The notes below the pieces were generated by a model, which saw only the letters and a list, made by a program, of their open reading frames with translations, was not told the origin of the DNA and searched no databases. A DNA stretch of 64,000 nt from Coenobita brevimanus (lineage: Eukaryota; Arthropoda; Malacostraca; Decapoda; Coenobitidae): NCBI GenBank assembly GCA_032717465.1, contig CM064691.1, positions 3,272,315 to 3,336,314 of the forward strand, written 5' to 3'. Every line of letters starts with the position of its first letter. Positions within the stretch are counted from its first letter, which is position 1. Of this stretch, positions 50,009 through 62,292 are shown piece by piece. The translations under genes were made by a program, and so were the position numbers.

Positions 50009-51061
50009 TTACTCGGACTCGTTGGAGTCATAGTCGCGGCGCTGGGGAGGGGCGTAACGGGGAGCCTCAAAGGATGACTCAGAGGAGGAGGATGACTCGT
50101 AGGATCCGGACTCGAAGGAGGCCTCACCCGAGTACCTGACGTCAGCAATGTAGCCATCGTCACCGTCCACGTAGTAGGTCACAGTCTGGCGGCGACCATC
50201 GGGAAGCAGCACGTAGTACGACCCCTGGGTGTTGTCACCGTCGCGGGCCTCCTGGTGGCCGTAGTGGTTCTCGGAAGACTCGTCACTCACGGCCCAGCTG
50301 AAGTCGTACTTGGCCTCGCCAGATTCAGAGGACTCGTGGGACTGTTGGAGGAATTGAATCTCTATAAAATCTCCGCGCAGCTTGAGCAACATAGACGGTA
50401 ATGAGGAAAAGGTACCGTACGTTGAGGCCTATGTTATCAATATGATCAAATCATGCAAAATCGATTATATTCTTAGTTCCACTCGTTTTGTACCTCATTA
50501 CGTCTGGAATAAATACAATCATACCTCTTGAATCAGACAACCTGGTGTGAAATAGTTTGTTATAATTCTGAGTGGGAAAATATATATATGGAAACTTTAA
50601 AAGCTGGGCAAAGTCCTCACCCCAGTATCGCCGTAGCTACTGTCTTCGGCACTTTCTGATGCAGCCAGTGCAGCCAGGCCCAGCAGGATGAGGATCTGCA
50701 GACAAAGAAATGAGAATTCACGATGTTTTCAAGGTTATCTAAATTACAGCGAGATATACAGAGATCTGTAAATATGCCGTATCTCACCCATAGTGTCAGA
50801 ACCTATGTTGTTTAGCCTGATACTTGAAACAGAACGTTGGATCTAAGTGAACTGTTCCTTTACTCATCCTGGATATTGTCTAGTTTCCTCGAATTAACAC
50901 AGACATTTGCAGGTAGTATCAACAAACATACTAGAAACTTTAGATCAGGTTTGTATCTAATTCTGCACAAATCCAGAAAACCCCAGTATGTTGACTTTGC
51001 TGTCTGTTAGTCAAAGCATACGATCAAGAAAAACCCAATTAGTGTCTACCCTAGTGTTCAT
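50009..51061 (-). CDS. RR-domain chitin-binding cuticle protein, gene 4 (three exons)
   Basis: Secreted exoskeletal protein of about 139 residues. Coding exons: 51050-51061 (MNTR; a Lys-to-Arg change made by AGG at the donor), 50621-50695 (25 residues), 50009-50341 (110 residues plus stop), phase 0 with GT/AG ends. Signal peptide MNTRILILLGLAALAAS; mature start near ESAEDSSYGDTG. The RR domain matches the paralogues except DVRYSGEA for DVKYSGEA. The linker SYESSSSSESSFE is followed by the tail RRDYDSNESE, in which both the second Tyr of RRYY and the last Lys are changed relative to gene 5. Introns (354 and 279 bp) are nearly the same length as in genes 3 and 5. Confidence 0.94.
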
Positions 51062-51088
51062 TGTTGCTTGTAGTTCGCTCAAGACGTA

Positions 51089-51122
51089 ACTGACTCGATC
51101 ACTGTTCAACCCCCAATATATA
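51089..51122 (-). promoter_or_regulatory. Core promoter of cuticle gene 4 (TATA box and initiator)
   Basis: TATATATT (51115-51122, minus strand) and TCAGT (51089-51093), with the same spacing as in genes 2, 3 and 5. Confidence 0.75.
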
Positions 51123-51187
51123 CCCACACTGACCTCACCTTCAGACTGTTTCCTCACTTCCTCCTTTTTCCCCTGTCTCGCCTTGAA

Positions 51188-51196
51188 TGACCTTGT
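51188..51196 (-). promoter_or_regulatory. FTZ-F1-type nuclear receptor site, cuticle gene 4
   Basis: Minus-strand ACAAGGTCA, 66 bp upstream of the TATA box. Confidence 0.5.
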
Positions 51197-51244
51197 GCAT
51201 GCGTCGGGATGGGTAGGGGTGGAGTTGGGTGAGGTTAGAAACAA

Positions 51245-52715
51245 GTCTTATGGATCATTAGTTTTTATAAAAAAATAATAACAGACTGAGAATATAGCAG
51301 TAGTCTGAGCAAGGTAACGATCAGTATTTGAGCAATATTTACCGGGTGAATGAAATCTGAAAGAGGAATATGTTAAAAAAGCAATATAGTATTAGGTGTT
51401 TGTGTAAATGTTTTGCTTGTGATGCAGTATGGTGATTGGTAACTGATGTTTTTGGCTCACCCTGTACCTCAGAATGATCTTGGAAGTTGTTAGTCACTGT
51501 ATAAAAATCATATATTTTGAGCAATCTGAGCCTCAGTAACATACGCTACTCCTTTTGATTTCAGTTCTAGTTAGAGTACCTCATTGCTTTGTGAGCTTAA
51601 GTTAATAAAGAAGTTTAAGAAGCCCCGAAATACATTAAATACATGGATATACGGGCAGGGCACAAATACCTGTCAAAGTTGATGAATATTAGAAATTATT
51701 AAGGGGAAAAATGCATTAATGACGGGGACTTGATAAGAGAAAGTTTCATTTAACACGTGGGTTGCCTTTGTATCAAGTTCTTGGATATATGTCAAGATAT
51801 TTAGGAAATGTTGTGCTTTAGCGGAAGCATAATCAGCTCTTGTAACATGAAGGTCACGGGGAGGATATCCAGCGACAAGGGTGTGTCGCTCTGATTAATT
51901 TTTTCATTCCCTATTTTTTTTTTTTTTTTTTGACAGTGTATGAGACAAGGGTGGGTGGGATGGTCTTGTGATCGAGTCTGATCGCCATTGCTCTTGTAAA
52001 CAATCATGGTGCGCTGTGATGACCAGCTTATTACGTGTGTTACCTTTGATAGAATTGGTTATGGTACCTAATTTTTTGTTAATAATAATGTTCTTGTATT
52101 TTCAGTAACGAGGAAGAATGACTAGACTTTTGCTTACTGACTGCAGAAACAACGTTAAGGCAGACACTTAATTTTTTTTCTACTATAAAAACTTTCTCGA
52201 GAACACAACCCACAGTCGTCGGAGTTACACTCAGGTCTTCTATCACAGTGCGAGTTGAAAAGGGACAAATTGGAAACAACTATATCTTACAGTTCGGCCT
52301 GCTCATGAATAGAGTTCTCTTAATTTTTCCAAGTAAATTCTGGCTGTGCTACCCTGTTTACCCACGCCTTTTCAAATATTTGGTTTAGTTTCATTCAGTT
52401 AGATAATAATCTTTAACCTTTCTGATATTACAATATTGCCGTTTCTTTTCTTCTATGAAATTTTTTCTAGAGAATTCAAAGATGGATATGAGTTCAAATG
52501 TATAGACATGGTGGATATTAAGACGAAGTATACATGCCCTCTACAAATAGATGCAACGTAGAGGTGGGGAGGATAGGTTCTTGTATTATAATGCAAATAA
52601 AGGACATGACTGGCCAGTAACTTGTAATTATTTGTACATCATCTTCTGAGGGAAATGTAGTGGAAGTATAATTTGTAATATTACCGTAACTCAAATGACA
52701 ACCTAGAAAAGTAGA
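51245..52715. other. Unit 2 spacer before the LINE insertion
   Basis: Non-coding counterpart of 43750-45520 without the unit 1 SINE; carries a T-run at about 51915-51932. Confidence 0.6.
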
Positions 52716-52717
52716 TT

Positions 52718-54817
52718 ATTTTTTGACGTGGAAGGTGTGTGTAGCATATTTACAGAAGAAATATGTGCAGCATGTGATGTGGTGTGTGGAAGGAAGAGAA
52801 GACGGAGGGGGGTGCAAGGAACAGCGTGGTGGACTGAAGAGGTGAAACAGGCTGTGGCACAAAAGAAGAAAGCATACAATGAATGGATGAGAAATAGGGG
52901 CGTGGAAGAAGTTGAGAGGCGGAAGAGAGTGTTATATGTGGAAAGAAAGAGAGAGGTGAAAAGATTAGTAAGAGAGAGTAAGAAGAGAGTGGATGAGGAA
53001 TTTGGAAGGAATTTGAGTGTAAAGTGGAGGGACTGTAAGAAAATGTTCTGGAGAGAGGTGAAAAGAGTAAGACAGGGTGGAAGTGAAGTTAGCAGGGGAG
53101 TGAAAGATAAAAATGATAGATTACTAGTGGAGAAGGGAGAAAAAGTGAGCAGATGGAGAGAACACTTTAAGGAATTGTTGAACGTAGAGGATGGAAGTAA
53201 TGCGAGTATAAGTGGCTGGGGAATGGCTGGGAGAAGGAGGGAGGTGAGAAGACAGGAAGAAATCAGTAGGATAGAAGTTGTGGAAGCAATGAAGAAAGTT
53301 AAATCTGGGAAAGCCCCAGGAATTGATGGAGTGTGTGGTGAAATGCTGAAGCATGGGGGAGAGATAGTAGTAGAATGGATGTGGAAGATGTGCAGATTGG
53401 CCTGGGAGGAAGGTAGGGTCCCGGAGGATTGGAAGTCAGGTATAATTATTCCCTTGTACAAAGGAAAAGGGGAAAAAGAAGTGTGTGGTAATCATAGGGG
53501 CATTTGTCTTCTTAGTATAATAAGAAAAGTGTATGGTAGGATACTTACTGACAGAGTTAGAGAAAGAACAGAGAAATTAGTTGGAGAAGAACATGGTGGC
53601 TTTAGGAAGGGAAGAGGTTGTGTAGATCAGATGTTCATTCTTAGATCTTTAGTGGAAAAGTTTCTAGAGAAGGGAAAGAAGTTGTATGCAGCTTTCATGG
53701 ATTTGGAGAAAGCGTATGACAGGGTGGATAGACAAGGATTGTGGAAAGTGTTAAGAATATATGGAGTAGATGGGAAGTTGTTGAATGCTGTGAAGAGTAT
53801 GTACGATGGTGCGAAGGCTGCAGTGCGTGTGGATGGTGAACTAAGTGAATTGTTCTCTTTGAAAGTTGGTTTGAAATAGGGATGTGTCATGTCTCCATGG
53901 TTGTTCAATCTGTACATGGATGGGGTAATAAAAGAGGTACAAGGTAGGGTAGTGGATGTTGGAGTGGCCCTGGTGAGAGAGGATAGTGTTTGGAAACTCC
54001 CTGTACTGTTGTTTGCAGATGATACTGTGTTGTTGAGTGAAGACGAAAGGAAGCTGCAAGGCTTGGTGGATGAGTTTGAGAGAGTGTGTAAGAAACGGAA
54101 TCTAAAGGTGAATGTAGGGAAGAGTAAAGTGATGGTCTTTGAGAGAGGTGAAGTCAGTGAATGTACAGCGAGGTTGGATGGTGGGGAATTGGAAAATGTG
54201 AGTACGTTTAAGTACTTGGGTAGTGTGATGAGTAAGGATGGAGGTTTGAAGGGTGAAGTGCTTGAAAGGGTACAGCAGGGAAGAAAGGTTGCTGGTTCTT
54301 TGAAGGCAGTGATAAGAAACAGGGAAGTGAGCATGGAAGTGAAAAAGTTACTACATGACAGTATTGTGATACCAGCTCTAACGTATGGAGGTGAAGCTTG
54401 GACGTTGTTGGAAGGACACAAGTCAAGAGTGAGAGCAGTGGAAATAAGTTATTTAAGAGGAGCATGTGGAGTCACATGGAGAGACAGGCTGACGAATGAG
54501 GATATAAAGAATCGTTGTGGTGTTGATGTGGATGTGATAGGAAGCGTTATGAGGAACACACTGAGATGGTTTGGCCATGTAGAGAGGATGGAGGGTGAAA
54601 GACCGACGAAGAGAGTGTATGTGAGTGAGGTGGAGGGGGGAAGAGGGAGGGGGAGGCCGAGGATGAGATGGAGGGATGGGGTGGAGAGGTATATGGGAGA
54701 GGGGGGTGTGAGTTGGGAGCAGGGCAGTGAAATGGCGGGGGACAGGGCGACTTGGAGGCGATTTGTTTGTGGCCACCCCAAACGGGATTGAGGCATCTGG
54801 CAATAGATAGATAGATA
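52718..54817 (+). mobile_element. 5'-truncated RTE-like LINE, copy C, private to unit 2
   Basis: Same subfamily as copy A. It begins downstream of the endonuclease and ends GGCATCTGGCAATAGATAGATAGATAG. Units 1 and 3 have an uninterrupted sequence at this place (near 45497-45525 and 61575-61605). The flanks GATTATTTTTTGA and ACTATTCCTGC correspond to parts of that empty site, with a few bases lost between them. Confidence 0.88.
52728..54791 (+). pseudogene. LINE copy C reverse transcriptase ORF, one nonsense codon
   Basis: One frame from FTEEICAACDVVCG to GHPKRD, broken only by TAG at 53877-53879 inside RT motif B: the sequence reads GLK, stop, GCVMSPWLF where relatives read GLKQGCVMSP. Other motifs are intact: GIIIPLYKGKGE, HRGICLLS, AAFMDLEKAYDRVDR, LLFADDTVLLSEDE, YLGSVMSKDG, LTYGGEAWT, RWFGHVERM. 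The endonuclease is missing, so the copy is inactive regardless of the stop. Confidence 0.88.
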
Positions 54818-55800
54818 GACTATTCCTGCACTATGTTTATGTGTGGATTTCATTTAATGTATGCACTTTGTAGGAGATGGTTTACTTACACCTTACTGAC
54901 TGGCCTGGAACTCCAGCATCCCCACCCACAAATAATAGTGGAGTGCATACGATAGCGGCTTGGACTTGTGTGATCGAGTGTTGGGGCTCGGTTGTTGCTG
55001 AAAGCAGTTTGTGTAACTGAACTCCTATCACTGTGTTGACTTACTGTATATTGCCCCACCATTATCACAAAAAGCACCCCTACTCTCCCCCAGCCCACCA
55101 TGACATCAGTTCTGAATGTGGCATTATAAGCGTCTGAGAAGAGGCAATGAGTGTAGTGTCCAAATTGCATGTGAGATGTATTGGAGATCAGGCTTCTGTT
55201 TGTGTATCGTAGGTGGATTATGGAGCCTGAGAAGCAGGTTTCCTAACCATTGTCCAGGTGTAATAAATAAATATATAAATAAAAATAAGAATAAAATCAA
55301 ATCAAGATATGCTTCCTCCTTCATGCCCCACCACAATATCTCTTCTCTTCCAGTTTCGTCCTTCACTTGACCCATTTTTACTTTTTCACTTTGATACATC
55401 TATTGTGGATACTAATGACAACCAGCTGAAATGAAACTCATCCATTCGTCTGGTAGTGTGATTCCCAACAGATCCCTATCTCTGTCATAAAGTGCAAATA
55501 CTGTAATTCAACAATATGTTCGAGTTCTATCTTTTGAGTTCATTTCTGTTACCCCTATATCACGTTCTTTCATCCACAATGTATTAGGGTCACGGATGTC
55601 TGTTTTACCTGAGTCCAGCCTTATCCTGACACTTTTACTAAATTTACAATAAACTCTCCGAACTTGCGGGGTTAAGTTTATCATTAACAAACCCGTTAAA
55701 TACGACACATCTTTCCAACCTTCAATACAACTGTCTGGTAGCAGCAAGAATGATATGAACACTAACCTACGAATATAAGCCAGTCTCTCGCTCCACTACT
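54818..55800. other. Unit 2 spacer after the LINE insertion
   Basis: Non-coding; homologous to 45530-47000 (without the GC-rich insert) and to 61610-63060 (without the unit 3 insert). Confidence 0.6.
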
Positions 55801-56440
55801 TAGGGATCATCTACCCACTGACCTATTGACCTCCAGGGACCTGTTCTTTCACTGACCTAGTTTCCAATAAAGACCCGTTTTCCTCCTAGAGTCGTTTGTA
55901 ATTAATGGACCTATTCTACCCATGACAAATTTTCCCACATAGAAGAATTTTCCCCATGCATCTAACTGTACTATGAAATTAAAAACCCATTGGACCTATT
56001 TTACCTAGGAATGGATTTATCCTTATGGAACATGGACCTATTTTTCTCATGAACCAAATAATCCTTATCGACCATGGACCTATTATCCCCATGGACCCAC
56101 ATTCCACCTTGACCATATTGCCCATCATGCTCCTGTTTTTCCACCATGGGCGCATTTTTCCCTTGGCATTGTTTACTCTACAAGGACTAATATTCTCGAA
56201 CCTAGTTTCCTCATGGGTGTACTTTTCCTCATGCATCTACTTTCTACCCACGGACGAAACACCGCATCTCTACATGGACCTAGTTTCTCCCATGAAGTTA
56301 TTTTCCCAATAGATCTAATTATACCCACTGGACCTGTGCTTCCAATTGCGTCCACTTCCATTGAAAATATTTTCCCCCATGGAGCTTTTTTCGTACATAT
56401 ACTTGTTTTCCCCCCTCCACCCACCCACCATCACACATAC
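55800..56440. repeat. Degenerate minisatellite (unit 2 copy)
   Basis: Counterpart of 47000-47640, with few differences. Confidence 0.65.
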
Positions 56441-56501
56441 CTATCCACTCACCCAGTGTAGTTTGTCTTAGAGGTAACACAATGGCTCAGCAAGTTTACA
56501 A

Positions 56502-56628
<127 letters not shown>

Positions 56629-56926
56629 CACAGCCGATTTAGAGCCGTATTGTAGGCGCTATAGGAGGCCTCGCAGTTTCTCTTTCTCACCGATTTATTT
56701 TCTCATTACACCTTAGCATTCATTTATTTTTTATACCGTTTTAATATCGACTTTTACTCAACTACAGCTTACAAGAGGAAAACAATGTGTAATGTGAAGA
56801 ATAAGTAGCTAAGGAAAGGTTGCCACGAAATCCTAAAGCCACTCAAAATTCAATGGGCTTCTCCTTAGTAATACCACATTTACATTCTTAAGGTAAAATT
56901 TCAGTCCACATTCACATGATAAATGG

Positions 56927-57253
56927 GAGTTGGTGGCAGTGTGGTTAGGGATGATTATGGTACACCGCGGGAGGCCAGTTCGATCCACGGCAAGGGCTGA
57001 GAACAGGTTGAATATCTGACTACCATTAAGACAGATTTTATTGATCTTCCACACGATCCACTGATGTGAAGAAAAAGCTAATACCGATGCACCTGTTGGG
57101 AATTAGTTAACTAGTATCTATTAAATACAGACGGTGGATATTAGTGTCGAAGTGGTGACGTATGAAAGGAGTGTGGCACGTAATATGACTGCAGTTGGGC
57201 AAAAGTCTGCTAAGCCTAAGCCTATGGCCACAGTCCGACACATAAGAAAAAGG
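56927..57253 (+). mobile_element. SINE family 1, copy 5 (duplicate of copy 3)
   Basis: Nearly identical to 48086-48412 and at the equivalent position of unit 2, so it was copied by segmental duplication and not by a new insertion. Confidence 0.78.
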
Positions 57254-57623
57254 AAAAGCAATCCCTGAAGGGCTTCTATATGATGAGTTGTAATTTATTG
57301 TCCACATAATGCCACACAGGAAGTGCAACTGGTCGCAGGGTTTAAATGACAGGACTTAGTATCCTTAACTCAGGAATATACGCTCGTGACTGGGCAATGA
57401 ATCGCTTGATGAAAGATACACAGATACTCGTACTGTAATTCCTCTTTGCACACATCGTAAAGACTCTGTATCCATTTTATAGTACTGGCACCAAGCTTCA
57501 CTGCATGGTTCAAGTGTGGACTAACCACGGAATAGCAAGATACAGCTGTAATAATACTTGACACTATATATCTTTTTACTCGCCTATCTAAAATACACAC
57601 AATAACCTAACTTCATATTTTTG

Positions 57624-57947
57624 ACGTGACCGACTCTGGGCATTAGCTTCACAGCCTGTTCTTAAGACCCAGTAGTCCTCCTGCATACCATACACCTCAA
57701 CACCTCAGCACTTCGGCGCTAACACCCACCGTCCATATTGCATACATGCTAGGGCTACCTCATACAAGACTACTGTACTGGTATTAGTAGGGGTGTTTTT
57801 ACGATATGTCAGCGAGTATACTGGTAGATCAGTAAAGTTTGTTTTATGAAATTCGGATCCATAAACTATTCCCTGCTCCAGCCGGGATTAAAACCTGCCC
57901 CATTAAGACTGCAGGCCGCCTCTCTAGCGATTCAGCCACCGCCTCCC
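57624..57947 (-). mobile_element. SINE family 1, copy 6 (duplicate of copy 4)
   Basis: Nearly identical to 48784-49107. The head TGGCTGAATCGCTAGAG differs by one base within the A box region. Confidence 0.8.
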
Positions 57948-58261
57948 CCAGACTTGCTCTATTTAATGCAGCAATACATTGCTGTCTAAATTTTACGTCA
58001 TTGTTAACTATGAATCCTAATCCCTCTCATATTCTAATAATACAGTTTCTATATTACGTCATGAGCATTTTCTCCTACCGGCTTGTTGGCATTAAATTCT
58101 TTAATTTTCTTACATCGTAGTTCCCTAGTCAAACTTCAGACCATTTCCAGAGTATGCCAAGCTCTCACTGAAGGCTGTCATGGTCGTTTGCAAATATGTA
58201 CAGTTCAGTGACATAAACAGATTTTCTTATACTGCCATACTTCTTTAACTTTAATGAGGTA

Positions 58262-58422
58262 GGCCGAGGGAAACCTGGTTGAGGACAATGAATAGAGAAG
58301 CAGGAGAGGAGTGTTGGTGGGACCTGAAGGAGATGGCAAGAGACAAATATTGGTGGAGACAGTTCATCGAGGCCCTATGCATCCCGTGGGGTGCCACAGG
58401 AAATGACTGATTGATTAATTGG
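58262..58422 (+). mobile_element. LINE 3' end with (TGAT)n tail (unit 2 duplicate)
   Basis: Duplicate of 49412-49580 with a shorter, interrupted tail (TGACTGATTGATTAATTGG). Confidence 0.75.
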
Positions 58423-58728
58423 CAAGGATTTTCGTAATTTTGCAGTTTATTTCCCGTGGTTCACCGGCAGAATAAGACAGTACTACAGCTCTACTTCCTT
58501 TCCATGGCACTTGATCCTGATTGGCAGCGCATTCTAATGTTAATCTATTAATCCAACTCTCTGCTCAAAATATAGAAATGGTGATTCTAGGCAAAATAAA
58601 ATTGAAAATAGTATAGTGATCCATAGGTCGAAATCACTCATACACAAACAAAATAGAAAATTAAATGTTTATAAATAAAGGGACACAAAACTGGTTGCAA
58701 GAATAAGTTAATATATGCTGCAAATATC

Positions 58729-58734
58729 TTTAAT
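58729..58734 (-). terminator. Polyadenylation signal candidate, cuticle gene 5
   Basis: ATTAAA on the minus strand, about 140 bp downstream of the gene 5 stop codon and at the position equivalent to gene 4. Confidence 0.55.
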
Positions 58735-58872
58735 AAATTAGGAAAGAGGTCGGACAATAAATAATTACAAAAGGAACGCCTAGTAGGCAGAAAGAAGAGG
58801 TGGGCCAGATCGTTGACGTTGAGTCTTGGTCCATTAGCAATCCTTTATCTTGGAAAATCATGTTAGGTTCAT

Positions 58873-59926
58873 TTACTTGGACTCGTTGGAGTCATAGTAG
58901 CGGCGCTGGGGAGGGGCGTAGCGGGGAGCCTCAAAGGATGACTCAGAGGACGATGATGACTCGTAGGATCCGGACTCGAAGGAGGCCTCACCCGAGTACT
59001 TGACGTCAGCAATGTAGCCATCGTCACCGTCCACGTAGTAGGTCACCGTCTGGCGGCGACCATCGGGAAGCAGCACGTAGTACGACCCCTGGGTGTTGTC
59101 ACCGTCGCGGGCCTCCTGGTGGCCGTAGTGGTTCTCGGAAGACTCGTCACTCACGGCCCAGCTGAAGTCGTACTTGGCCTCGCCAGATTCAGAGGACTCG
59201 TGGGACTGTTGGAGGAGTTGAATCTCTATAAAATCTCCGCGCAGCTTTAGCAAAATAGACGGTAATGAGGAAAAGGTACCGTACGTTGAGGCCTATGTTA
59301 TCAATATGATCAAATCATGCAAAATCGATTATATTCTTAGTTCCACTCGTTTTGTACCTCATTATGTCTGGAATAAATACAATCATACCTCTTGAATCAG
59401 ACAACCTGGTGTGAAATAGTTTGTTATAATTCTGAGTGGGAAAATATATCTATGGAAACTTTAAAAGCTGGGCAAAGTCCTCACCCCAGAATCGCCGTTG
59501 CTAGTGTCTTCGGCACTTTCTGATGCAGCCAGTGCAGCCAGGCCCAGCAGGATGAGGATCTGCAGACAAAGAAATGAGAATTCACGATGTTTTCATGGTT
59601 ATCTAAATTACAGCGAGATATACAGAGATCTGTAAATATGCCGTATCTCACCCATACTGTCAGAACCTATGTTGTTTAGCCTGATACTTGAAACAGAACG
59701 TTGGATCTAAGTGAACTGTTCCTTTACTCATCCTGGATATTGTCTAGTTTCCTCGAATTAACACAGACATTTGCAGATAGTATCAACAAACATACTAGAA
59801 ACTTTAGATCAGGTTTGTATCTAATTCTGCACCAAATCCAGAAAACCCCAGTATGTTGACTTTGCTGTCTGTTAGTCAAAGCATACGATCAAGAAAAACC
59901 CAGTTAGTGTCTACCTTAGTGTTCAT
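58873..59926 (-). CDS. RR-domain chitin-binding cuticle protein, gene 5 (three exons)
   Basis: Secreted exoskeletal protein of about 139 residues. Coding exons: 59915-59926 (MNTK), 59485-59559 (25 residues), 58873-59205 (110 residues plus stop), phase 0 with GT/AG ends. Signal peptide MNTKILILLGLAALAAS; mature start near ESAEDTSNGDSG. RR domain [41 protein letters not shown]; linker SYESSSSSESSFE; tail [10 protein letters not shown]. It differs from gene 4 at only a handful of positions. A short insertion in the 3' flank (about 58845-58872, TTGGAAAATCATGTTAGGTTC) distinguishes the two loci. Promoter layout is shared; the upstream receptor site has the C variant (ACAAGGCCA). Confidence 0.94.
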
Positions 59927-59953
59927 TGTTGCTTGTAGTTCGCTCAAGACGTA

Positions 59954-59987
59954 ACTGACTCGATCACTGTTCAACCCAGAATATATA
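59954..59987 (-). promoter_or_regulatory. Core promoter of cuticle gene 5 (TATA box and initiator)
   Basis: TATATATT (59980-59987, minus strand) and TCAGT (59954-59958), with the same spacing as in genes 2-4. Confidence 0.75.
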
Positions 59988-60052
59988 CCCACAGTGACCT
60001 CACCTTTAGATTGTTTCCTCACTTCCTCCTTTTTCCTCTGACCCCCCTTGAA

Positions 60053-60061
60053 TGGCCTTGT
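60053..60061 (-). promoter_or_regulatory. FTZ-F1-type nuclear receptor site, cuticle gene 5
   Basis: Minus-strand ACAAGGCCA, 66 bp upstream of the TATA box. The T-to-C change falls at the position where the FTZ-F1 consensus allows either pyrimidine. Confidence 0.5.
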
Positions 60062-60109
60062 GGATGCGTCGGGATGAGTGGGGGTGGAGTTGGGTGAGGT
60101 TAGAAACAA

Positions 60110-61843
60110 GTCTTATGGATCATTAGTTATTATAAAAAAAATAATAACAGACTGAGAAAATTGCAGTAGTCTGAGCAAGAAAAGATTGGTATTTGGGCAA
60201 TATTTGTTGGATGAATGAAATCTGAAAGAGCTATGGGCTAAAAAAATGATATATAGTATTCAGTGTTTATGGAATTGTTTTGCTTGTGCTGTATTATGGT
60301 GACTGGTGTCATGTGTTTTTATGGCTCACGCTGTCCCTCAGAATGATCTTGGAACTTGTTTCTTACTTTACAGGAATCATATATTTTGAGCAATCTGAGC
60401 CACTGTAACATACGCAACTGCTTTTCATTTGGTTTCTAGTTATAGTATCTCAATGGTGTGTGAGCATAAGTTAATAAAGAAATTTAAGAAGCCTCGAAAT
60501 ACATTAAATACATGGATATACGGGAAGGGCTCAAAAACATGCCAAAGTTGAAGAGTATTAGAAATTATTAAGGGGAAAAAAACATGAATGATGGGGACTT
60601 CATAAAAGAAAATTTCATTTAATACGTGGGTTGCCTTTGTATCAAGTTCTCGGATATATGTCAAGATATTTAGGAAATGTTCTGCTTTAGCGGAAGCATA
60701 ATCAGCTCTTGTAACATGAAGGTCACGGGGAGGATATCCAGCGACAAGGTGTGTCGCTCTGATTAATTTTTTTCATTCATTGATTTTTTTTTCTTTTGAC
60801 AGTGTATGAGACATGGGTGGGTGGGATGGTCTGGTGATCGAGTCTGATCACTATTGCTCTTGTGAAAAGTAATGATACGCTGTGGTGATAGCTTATTACG
60901 TGTATTGCCATTGGTCAAATTGGTTACGGTGTCTAATATTTTTGTTAGGAATAATACTCTTTTGTTTTTAAATGATGAGGAAGAATGACTAGACTTTCGC
61001 TCACCGACTTCAGAAAAGATAATTAAGGCAGGCACTTAATTTTTTTCTACTATATAAACTTCCACGAGAATACAACCCACAGTCGTCCGAGTTACCCCCA
61101 GGTCTTCTATCATAGTGCGGGTTGAAAGGGGACAAAATGGAAACAACTACATGCAAAAGCATTGTCTGCTTGAATACAGCTCTCTTAATACTTCCAAGTA
61201 AATTGTGCGTGTGCTACCCAGTTCACTGTCTTCTTTTTTAAATATTCGATTTACATTCAGTCAGTTAGACAATAATCCTTAACTCTTCGGATATCGTAAT
61301 ATTGTACTTTCTATTTTCCTATGAACACTCTTCAAGATCATCCCAAAGATGGACATGATTAGCACATTTATAGACTTTTTAGATATTAAGACGATATATA
61401 TTTGTCCTCCACAGATGGTTATAATATAGTGGTGGGTAGGACAGGTTCTTGTATCATAATGCAAATAAAGGATATGACGAACAGTAACTTGTAATTATTT
61501 GTACATCGTCTGTGGGAAATATAGGGCAACTATAATTTGAAATATTAACAGTGACTCAAATGAGAACCTTTGCCTGGAGACTATATTATGATTGCCTACT
61601 ATTGCTGTGTTATGCATGTGTGGATTTCATTTTCTGTATGCACTCTGTAAGGGATTATTTACTTACATCTTACTGGCTGGCCTGGACCGCCTCCATCCCC
61701 ATCCACAGATAACAGTGGAGTGTGTACGATAATGTCGTGGGCTTGTGTGATCGAGGGTAAGATCTCGGTTGTTGCTGTGAACAGTTTCTGTAACTGAACT
61801 CCTATCACTATTTTCATTTACCACATATTACCCCACCATCATA

Positions 61844-61883
<40 letters not shown>

Positions 61884-62292
61884 TCCGCAGCCAAGTGATA
61901 TAACACAGTTACTAAATATGGCATTACAAGAGTCTGACAAGACGCTATGAGTGGTAGTGCCCGAATGGCACGTGAGATATACTAGGGACCAGAGCTGTTT
62001 GGTGTATCGTACGTGGATTATGGGGTTTGAGAAACAGGTTTCCTTACCCCTGTCCGGGTGCAAAAATTATGTAAATAAATAAATAAAAAATAAGAAAAAA
62101 TCAGGGCATATTTCCTCCTTCAGTTTCCTCTTCTCTTCCAGTTTCGTCGTCCACTTCACCCATTTTTACTTTTCCATTTTGAAACATGTGTGGTGGAAAT
62201 AAATGACAAAGAGCTAAAATTTAAATCATCCATTCGTCTGGTAGTCTGATTTCCAACCGATCCTTATTTCTGTAATAAAGTGGAAATACTAT
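60110..62292. other. Unit 3 spacer
   Basis: Non-coding counterpart of 43740-46190. Contains an A-run of about 36 bp at 61845-61880, where unit 1 has C8 plus a shorter A-run. No gene was seen. Confidence 0.6.
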
